64,000 nt of DNA from PALSA-1355 sp031400775 (GTDB lineage Bacteria; Planctomycetota; Planctomycetia; Pirellulales; PALSA-1355), in the NCBI GenBank assembly GCA_031400775.1, contig JANNQN010000055.1, positions 9,356 to 73,355 on the forward strand. Direction: 5' to 3'. The notes beneath the pieces were generated by a model, which worked only from the letters and a program-made list of their open reading frames with translations, had not been told where the DNA came from and made no database searches. Positions 58,764 through 64,000 of this stretch are shown in pieces. The position numbers and the translations under genes are program-made. The stretch's first letter is position 1. Every line of letters begins with the position of its first letter.

Positions 58764-59369
58764 CTAGATCTTCGCCATTGGGTTGGTTTCCATGTGCTCG
58801 ATCACCTGGTCGATTAGCTTGTATTCCATGGCTTCTTCGGCCGACATGAAGCGATCGCGATCCGTATCCCTTTCGATCTGCTCCAGCGGATGGCCGGTGT
58901 GCTTGATCAGGATTTGGTTCAGCTTCTGCTTAACCTTCTTGAATTCCATGGCGTGGATCATGATGTCTTCGGCCGTGCCTTCCATGCCCGCCAAGGGCTG
59001 GTGGATCATGATCCGGGCGTTGGGCAGCGCGTTGCGCTTGCCGCGCGCACCGGCGGTCAACAGCACGGCGCCCATCGAGGCCGCCTGGCCGATGCAATAC
59101 GTCGCCACGTCGCAGGTGATGAACTGCATGGTGTCGTAGATCGCGAGTCCGGCCGTGACGCTGCCGCCCGGCGAGTTGACGTACAGGTGAACGTCGGCCT
59201 TGGGATCTTCGGACTGCAGGAACAGCATCTGGGCGACGATCGAGTTGGCCACTTCGTCGTTAACTTGTGAGCCCAGGAAAATGATGCGGTCCTTGAGCAG
59301 GCGACTGTAGATGTCCATCGCCCGCTCTTCGCGGCCGCTCTTTTCGATGACGAAAGGAATCAAAGGCAT
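58764..59369 (-). CDS. clpP: ATP-dependent Clp protease proteolytic subunit (copy B)
   Basis: ClpP forms a double heptamer that degrades proteins unfolded by ClpX or ClpA/ClpC. The 201-residue copy has the N-terminal PFVIEKSGREERAMDIYSRLLKDRIIFLG, then Ser in GQAASMGAVLL (near 100), His in MIHQPLAG (near 125) and Asp in RDTDRDRFMSAEEAMEYKLID. The triad is complete. It is the last gene of a tig-clpP-clpP run on the minus strand, 102 bases after the other copy. No clpX follows it in the window. Confidence 0.96.
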   Translation of the reverse strand: MPLIPFVIEKSGREERAMDIYSRLLKDRIIFLGSQVNDEVANSIVAQMLFLQSEDPKADVHLYVNSPGGSVTAGLAIYDTMQFITCDVATYCIGQAASMGAVLLTAGARGKRNALPNARIMIHQPLAGMEGTAEDIMIHAMEFKKVKQKLNQILIKHTGHPLEQIERDTDRDRFMSAEEAMEYKLIDQVIEHMETNPMAKI

Positions 59370-59471
59370 AATCGTGTGCTTTATGTGCGTCGTTGTGCGG
59401 CGGCCCGTTCGACGATTGCCGCTCCTCGCTTCGGAGCGCCCACGGCGAATTGGCCACCGGGGATGGTTAGT

Positions 59472-60071
59472 CTAGACCTTGTCTTCGTCCTCGCCTTCGG
59501 CCATGACGGGCGGTCGCGTCAGGATGTCGTCGACGATTCCATACGTCTTGGCCTCGATGGCCGACATGTAATAGTCGCGGTTCGTGTCCTTGGCGATTCG
59601 CTCCAGCGGCTGAGTCGTGTGCTGAGCCAGGATTTGGTTCAGCACCTCGCGCGTCTTGAGGATTTCTTCGGCCTGGATTTCGATATCCGAAACCTGCCCG
59701 CCCACCTGGCCGTATGGCTGGTGGATCATGATCTTGGCGTTGGGCAGGGCATAGCGCTTTCCCGTGGTGCCGCCGGCCAGGAGCACGGCTCCTCCGCTGG
59801 CGGCCAATCCTACGCAGTTCGTCGCCACCGGGCAGGTACACATTTGCATGGTGTCGTACATCGCCAGCGTGGCGCTGACGCTGCCGCCCGGCGAGTTGAT
59901 GTAAAAGTGAATCGGCTTGCGGCGGTTTTCGCTCTGCAAATACAAGAGCTTCATTACGATTTCGTTGGCGTTGCCGTCGTGGATCTCGCCTTGCAGGAAA
60001 ATGATGCGATTCTCCAGCAGCAAATCTCCCAGCGTCATTTGCCGCTGGCGTTGATAGTCGCGATAGGCCAT
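59472..60071 (-). CDS. clpP: ATP-dependent Clp protease proteolytic subunit (copy A)
   Basis: The 199-residue protein starts at ATG 60071 with AAGGA as ribosome site. Triad: Ser in GLAASGGAVLL, His in MIHQPYGQ and Asp in DTNRDYYMSAIEAKTYGIVDDIL. The segment HFYINSPGGSVSATLAMYDTM is the ClpP hallmark. It differs strongly from copy B (about half identical by eye), so the two likely form mixed or separate barrels, as in other bacteria with two ClpP. It follows tig by 219 bases. Confidence 0.95.
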   Translation of the reverse strand: MAYRDYQRQRQMTLGDLLLENRIIFLQGEIHDGNANEIVMKLLYLQSENRRKPIHFYINSPGGSVSATLAMYDTMQMCTCPVATNCVGLAASGGAVLLAGGTTGKRYALPNAKIMIHQPYGQVGGQVSDIEIQAEEILKTREVLNQILAQHTTQPLERIAKDTNRDYYMSAIEAKTYGIVDDILTRPPVMAEGEDEDKV

Positions 60072-60290
60072 TTAAGTATCCTTCTAAATGCCGCGCTTTG
60101 GCAGTCGTCGGCGCGGCGGCAATATCATTGTTCGTGGCAAAGCTCTCGGCGGCAACACCACGCTTGTCCAGCTTGTGTAATTCGCGAGGCACGGCTCGGA
60201 AAGCGGACAGTTTCCCCGCATCCTTGCAAGGTCGGCCGCCCCTGTGGTGCCGTGGTTTAACGGCGCCGCCTGGTTTACTTACAGCCTGGT

Positions 60291-61790
60291 TTAGTCGCGT
60301 TCCTTCGACGCTCGTAGCGGTTCGGCTTCGCCCGGATGCTTGGCTTCCGGAATGTCCGATTCGTCGTCCTCGCCCCCCGCTGACTGATCGATTGCCTCGG
60401 TGTCGGCGCCCTCGGGCTTGTAGGGCACATCCTTGAATTGAGCGTGCGACAGCACCAGTTCGATCACCTTGCGTTCGATGATTTGATTTCGCAAGGAGTC
60501 CATCAGGCCGCCCTTTTCCAAGCGGGCCCGCACGCGGCGCACACTCTCGCCGCTTTGCGCGGCCAGTAGCGTGATCTCGCTTTGATAGTCCTCGGGGCTG
60601 GCTTCGAATGCCTGATCTTCGGCCAGCCGCTCCAGAATGAAATGCTCCTTGAGTGCCTTGGCCGTCGAGGCGGCGCTGTTCTGCCGCAGGTCGTTCTCGT
60701 AGGCCTGAATCTCGGCGTCGGTGAAGCCGTTGCGCCGCAATTCCAGCACGGCTCGCTCCAACTCGCGGCGGCTCTGGCGCCGCAACAGTTCGGGCGGCAA
60801 TTGCCAATTGGCACTCTCGGTCAGGGCCGCGGTAATCTGCCGCCGTGCTTCCTGTTGCTGCGTATATTCTAGCTGGCGCTTCAAGTCCTCTTGGATTGCG
60901 TCGCGCAGCTCGCCTTCCGATTCGAAGTCGCCCAACTCGGACAGCAACGCGCTCGTCAACTCCGGCGTCTCGAGCTTCTTGACTTCCAGCACCTCGAACA
61001 CGGCGGTGATCTCTTGTCCGCGCAGCGATTCGTTGGGAGCGTCGGCGGTGAGCTTGGCCGTGGCCTCGCGCGTTTCGCCGGCTTTGACGCCCTTCATCAA
61101 CTTGTCGAAAGCGTCGATCTTGCCGTCGCGGAAGCTCAGCACAGGGCGGATCCGGATCACTTCTTCCTTGCTGGAAGAAAGCTCGACCGCGCCGTTCTTG
61201 AACGTCAAATTGCAGGTGATGTAATCGCCGGCCACCGCGGGCCCGTCGAACGGAATCAGCCGGCCGTGCCGGGCCAAGACCTGTTCTACCCGCTTGTCGA
61301 CGTCTTTCTTGCTGAACTCGCGCACCGGTCGCTCAAGCTTCAGACCCTTCCACTCGGGCAGGTCGAACTCGGGACGCACTTCCAGGTCGAACTCGAACGT
61401 CATGGGACCATCGTCCGGCAGCGTGACCGCCAGCGGATCGAAATCCGGCTCGCTGATCGCCGAAAAACTCTCGTCCTCCGTGATCTGAGTCATGCTATCC
61501 ATCAACAGCGACCCTTTGACTTGGTCGGACACTTCCTTGCGAAAGCGGGCCTCGACCAGCTTGCGCGGCGCTCGGCCGGCGCGGAAGCCCGGCACGTTGG
61601 CCGTGTCCATCATCTCGCTGAAACCCTTGTCGTAATAGCGCTCGATCTCGTCGCGCGGAATCGTGACCGTGATGTGCCGCTGGCAGGCCGACGGCTTGTC
61701 GATCTTGATCGACAGGTTCAGCTTCTGTGGTTCGGCATCGGCGGCTTCTTCGGCCACCAGCTCGGGCGAATTCTTGTCGGAAGGTGACAT
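60291..61790 (-). CDS. tig: Trigger factor
   Basis: Trigger factor is the ribosome-bound chaperone and prolyl isomerase that meets new chains at the exit tunnel. The 499-residue protein has the N-terminal ribosome-binding domain (CQRHITVTIPRDEIERYYDKG, VPGFRAGRAPRKLVEARF matching the FRxGxxP signature), the FKBP-like PPIase insertion (about 185-280) and the long C-terminal helical arms, ending in an acidic tail (EDDESDIPEAKHPGEAEP). It starts at ATG 61790. It is upstream of two clpP genes on the same strand, the classic tig-clpP order, but clpX is missing. Confidence 0.95.
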   Translation of the reverse strand: MSPSDKNSPELVAEEAADAEPQKLNLSIKIDKPSACQRHITVTIPRDEIERYYDKGFSEMMDTANVPGFRAGRAPRKLVEARFRKEVSDQVKGSLLMDSMTQITEDESFSAISEPDFDPLAVTLPDDGPMTFEFDLEVRPEFDLPEWKGLKLERPVREFSKKDVDKRVEQVLARHGRLIPFDGPAVAGDYITCNLTFKNGAVELSSSKEEVIRIRPVLSFRDGKIDAFDKLMKGVKAGETREATAKLTADAPNESLRGQEITAVFEVLEVKKLETPELTSALLSELGDFESEGELRDAIQEDLKRQLEYTQQQEARRQITAALTESANWQLPPELLRRQSRRELERAVLELRRNGFTDAEIQAYENDLRQNSAASTAKALKEHFILERLAEDQAFEASPEDYQSEITLLAAQSGESVRRVRARLEKGGLMDSLRNQIIERKVIELVLSHAQFKDVPYKPEGADTEAIDQSAGGEDDESDIPEAKHPGEAEPLRASKERD

Positions 61791-61909
61791 CTAATTTGTC
61801 GTTCGCTGCGTGTGCAGCAACGCCTGAAAGGCCGGCAAAAACCGGTGCGCGTCGTTACCAACCGCCCGTGAGACTATGCCGTGGAAACTGAGAGTTGTAG
61901 GAAAACAAG

Positions 61910-61982
61910 AGCGGGTGATGGGATTCGAACCCACGACAACGACGTTGGCAACGTCGTGCTCTACCAACTGAGCTACACCCGC
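61910..61982 (-). tRNA. tRNA-Gly (anticodon GCC)
   Basis: The minus strand gives a 73-base cloverleaf: acceptor 5' GCGGGTG pairs with 3' CACCCGC, the D arm is GCTC...GAGC, the anticodon arm is CGACG-TTGCCAA-CGTCG with anticodon GCC, and the T arm contains GGTTCGAATCC. The discriminator is T and CCA is not encoded. It has its own promoter about 70 bases upstream. Confidence 0.97.
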
Positions 61983-62304
61983 AGCGCAAGCCAATCGCGG
62001 TTAATCCGCCACCCGCAAGCAGGCAGTTGCTCGATAAGCCTGGGATGAACGGATTATAGAGGCGCCTTGTACCCTGACAAGGTCACTTGCCCGCTGTCGG
62101 CAAGCCTATGATAGCACACGCAAGAACGTCAAGACCCGGGCCGGCTCAAGGGGGCTTTTTTCGCCTGTTTCGGCGGATGGTTTTCCAGCGACTTGACCGT
62201 GAGAGCCGGCTGGGTTAGACGGCCCGTGCTTGGAGCGGGGCCGATTCGAATTGCCTGGGCGGCGAGCTCGGACACTCGGAAAAACCGACCCACCTCAGCG
62301 CGTC
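61983..62304. other. Intergenic region between methyltransferase 3' end and tRNA-Gly
   Basis: The stretch is without genes. It holds the tRNA promoter (62053-62080). A plus-strand T run at 62155-62162 follows a GC-rich segment but without a clear stem, so I do not call it a terminator. Confidence 0.5.
62053..62080 (-). promoter_or_regulatory. Sigma-70 promoter of tRNA-Gly
   Basis: The minus strand reads TTGTCA (62080-62075) and TATAAT (62058-62053) with a 16-base spacer, near consensus. Transcription would start about 62046, some 64 bases before the tRNA 5' end at 61982. A 6-base inverted repeat, CCTTGT...ACAAGG, overlaps the -35 region. Confidence 0.7.
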
Positions 62305-63033
62305 CTACTTAATAGCCCCAAACGCGGCAAACACGCTGTTCTTATGCAGCACTTCCACAGCCCGAAAACCCACGGCGCGCAATAATTCGAGCTGAAACCC
62401 CAGGCTTCGCGGCGTATCCTCACGCTCGACATATGCCAGCACGCGCTCGCGATACTCGGGCCCGTCGAGCGCCGCCAGATATTCGCCATATCGCTGCCAC
62501 ATCAATTCCTGCACCGGCGGCAGCGTGTGATCGACCAGGTCCGCGATCCACAGCGTTCCGCCGGGCCGCAAGCAGGCGTGCAACTTGGCGAAAACGCTCC
62601 GCCACTCGTCGTCGGTTCGTAAATGATGCAACACCGCGGCGGCGACGATCACATCGTAATGGTCAACTTCCAGCGGGATCTCGCGGATGTCCCCTTGGAT
62701 CGAGCGGATAACCGCCGGGCTCACTTGGCCGATCCGCTGCTGGGCCCGCTCGAGCATCGGACGGCTCAAGTCGACCAGCGTCACTTCGGCCAGCGGCACG
62801 CGCTCGCACAGCTTGAGCGTGTAGTTACCGGCCCCGCAACCCACGTCGAGCAAGCGAATCGGCCCGCTGGAGACGGCCGCGGCGGCGCGGGCGATCAAAT
62901 CCAACACCAGAGGAGCATCGATCGCCGCCGACTGGCCTGTGTCGAGGTTGCTGAACCGCTCGACATCGCCATCGAACCGCTGGCGAATTTCTTCGACGGA
63001 GGATTTCTCGGCAGGTGACTCGGATGGTGTCAC
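62305..63033 (-). CDS. Class I SAM-dependent methyltransferase
   Basis: The 242-residue protein starts at ATG 63033. Motif I is LLDVGCGAGNYTLKL (about residues 60-74), motif II VTLVDLSRPMLERA, motif IV VIVAAAVLHHLR and post-I LRPGGTLWIADLVDHTLP. The N-terminal 50 residues are polar with RFDGDVERFSNL, as in small-molecule and CmoA/ubiE-like methyltransferases. Substrate is unknown. The gene starts 21 bases after the rhomboid stop and is co-transcribed with it. Confidence 0.9.
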   Translation of the reverse strand: MTPSESPAEKSSVEEIRQRFDGDVERFSNLDTGQSAAIDAPLVLDLIARAAAAVSSGPIRLLDVGCGAGNYTLKLCERVPLAEVTLVDLSRPMLERAQQRIGQVSPAVIRSIQGDIREIPLEVDHYDVIVAAAVLHHLRTDDEWRSVFAKLHACLRPGGTLWIADLVDHTLPPVQELMWQRYGEYLAALDGPEYRERVLAYVEREDTPRSLGFQLELLRAVGFRAVEVLHKNSVFAAFGAIK

Positions 63034-63054
63034 GAGGTTCTCTCGCTTAAACGG

Positions 63055-63912
63055 TTAGTTACGGCGACGCTGGTACCGGCGGCTGGCTTCCTCCAGCGTG
63101 CGGCGCTCGGCCTTGGTCAAGCTCGACTCGCCTTGGCGGCTGATCTTTTCCAGGATTTCGTCGACCTGCGCGTTCAAATCGCGGGCATCTTGCTCGGGAT
63201 CGTGAATCTTTAGCTTCGGTCGCAGCCGAAAGACCATCCCGCTCAGATCCGACAGCCGTCGCGGAACGAGGCGTCCCAGGTTCATGCCCGCTTGATAATA
63301 CGCCAGTCCAAAGGCCATTCCCGCCAGATGCGCGATGTTGGCCACGTTGCTAGAGCCAGGATTCATAAAGCCGGTCACGTCCATCACGACATACAGCCCG
63401 CCCAATGCCCAGGCCGGCAATGGGAAAATGCCCCAGATGTAAAATACGCGGCGGGGAAAGTGAAGCACGTACAAGGCCATCAAACCCATCACGCCGCCCG
63501 AGGCGCCCAACAGCACGTTCTGGCTGCCATTGAACGCTTCAATGCCGAACCACGCCAGTCCTGCGATCAGGATTGCAACCAGGTAGATCCGCAAGAATTC
63601 CGCGCGCCCGTAGATGCCTTCCATGTCGGTGCCGAAGAGCCACAGCCCAAACATGTTGAAGGCGATGTGCGCGACTGAGTTCGGATCGTGCGCAAATCCG
63701 TACGTGAGCAATTGGTAAATGTGCCAGGGCTTCTGCAGTAGGTCTGCGTGCAAGCTGAGGGCACTACTAAGCAGCTCTTGCCGGCCATCGAACAGGAACT
63801 GGGCGACATAAACCGCCACGTTCAGCAGAATCAGGTTCACGACCATTGAGCGGCCGCTGAACCACGAGCCACCACGTTCTTCGCGATAATAGGGCCGGTC
63901 GTAGATCCCCAT
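63055..63912 (-). CDS. Rhomboid-family intramembrane serine protease
   Basis: The 285-residue protein starts at ATG 63912 (MGIYDRPYYREE), in a conserved-type position; the frame is open to 63999 but that part has no rhomboid match. Helices begin near residue 25. The catalytic Ser is in GASGGVMGLMAL, the His in ANIAHLAGMAFG, both at membrane level, and the HxxxNMF-like element is HIAFNMFGLWLFG. A C-terminal cytoplasmic segment (AQVDEILEKISRQGESSLTKAERR, positions about 63100-63180) is typical of the planctomycete/cyanobacterial relatives. It cuts membrane proteins; the target is unknown. It precedes a methyltransferase in an operon. Confidence 0.92.
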   Translation of the reverse strand: MGIYDRPYYREERGGSWFSGRSMVVNLILLNVAVYVAQFLFDGRQELLSSALSLHADLLQKPWHIYQLLTYGFAHDPNSVAHIAFNMFGLWLFGTDMEGIYGRAEFLRIYLVAILIAGLAWFGIEAFNGSQNVLLGASGGVMGLMALYVLHFPRRVFYIWGIFPLPAWALGGLYVVMDVTGFMNPGSSNVANIAHLAGMAFGLAYYQAGMNLGRLVPRRLSDLSGMVFRLRPKLKIHDPEQDARDLNAQVDEILEKISRQGESSLTKAERRTLEEASRRYQRRRN

Positions 63913-64000
63913 GGATGGGCCGCGAGATGATTGCTGCTGGAATCGAAGCGCCGCGCTCCATAGCAGGATATCGCAGGCGAGCGACGGCGGAAAGTGCATG

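Noticed and set aside
61791..61994. Minus-strand 67-residue open frame over the tRNA-Gly gene
   Set aside because: Its first part is the tRNA-Gly sequence read as protein (the familiar GVAQLVEHxVANVVVVGSNPITR pattern) and it has no gene signals.

Overview
The window is 64 kb of chromosomal DNA from a high-GC planctomycete, most likely of the Pirellulales or a close relative. Evidence for this is a DUF1501 / DUF1549-DUF1553 (PSCyt2/PSD1) gene pair, two PEP-CTERM proteins, PQQ-like beta-propeller and GYF_2-domain proteins, a type III glutamine synthetase, and many short genes with weak Shine-Dalgarno signals. I found no phage, no insertion sequence, no rRNA and no CRISPR array. About 52 protein genes and one tRNA gene can be supported. 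Placement in the Pirellulales is inference, since there is no marker gene here to prove it.

Layout. 1-4.0 kb: the 5' part of a sigma-54 activator gene, an exported SAM methyltransferase, a DUF3754 membrane protein and a flavin reductase. 4.0-10.9 kb: a tiny exported Cys-containing protein flanked by two terminators, a HemD-HemE fusion for haem synthesis, a PEP-CTERM protein, a GYF-domain membrane protein and a LOG-family protein. 11.2-15.8 kb: tex with its own promoter, two planctomycete-type unknowns and a CDGSH protein. 16-21.1 kb (minus strand): a probable folK-panC-lgt operon in which FolK carries a kinase-like domain and Lgt carries an inserted PDZ domain, then an ECF sigma factor with its membrane anti-sigma partner. 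21.1-24.5 kb: a lower-GC type II restriction-modification island. 24.5-28.4 kb: glycosyltransferase, ald-mtnA and an RraA-like protein. 28.5-34.6 kb: type I and type III glutamine synthetase genes on the same strand, separated by a PaaK-like ligase and a methyltransferase. 34.9-43.3 kb: MMPL transporter, a winged-helix-nucleotidyltransferase/HEPN pair (likely toxin-antitoxin), a catalytically dead-looking SUMF1-fold PEP-CTERM protein, an S41 protease and a Gfo/Idh/MocA oxidoreductase. 43.5-54.2 kb: small unknowns, DinB, the DUF1501/PSCyt2 pair, an MrfA/Hrq1-type helicase, an SLC13 transporter and a beta-propeller protein. 54.4-64 kb: metG, an esterase, a lipoprotein, the tig-clpP-clpP proteostasis cluster, tRNA-Gly(GCC), a methyltransferase and a rhomboid protease.

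Most of this is housekeeping chromosome. The accessory signals are the restriction-modification island (21.1-24.5 kb), the HEPN/MNT module (37.5-38.5 kb) and the inverted repeats near 39.7-40.0 kb and 56.5 kb. The most unusual gene architectures are the PDZ domain inside Lgt, the HemD-HemE fusion and the FolK-deoxynucleoside-kinase-like fusion. I did not find a clearly new multi-gene system; the best candidates for follow-up are those fusions, the LmbU/DUF3102-like 262-residue protein and the MNT/HEPN module with its possible operator. All start choices, promoters and domain calls were made by eye.
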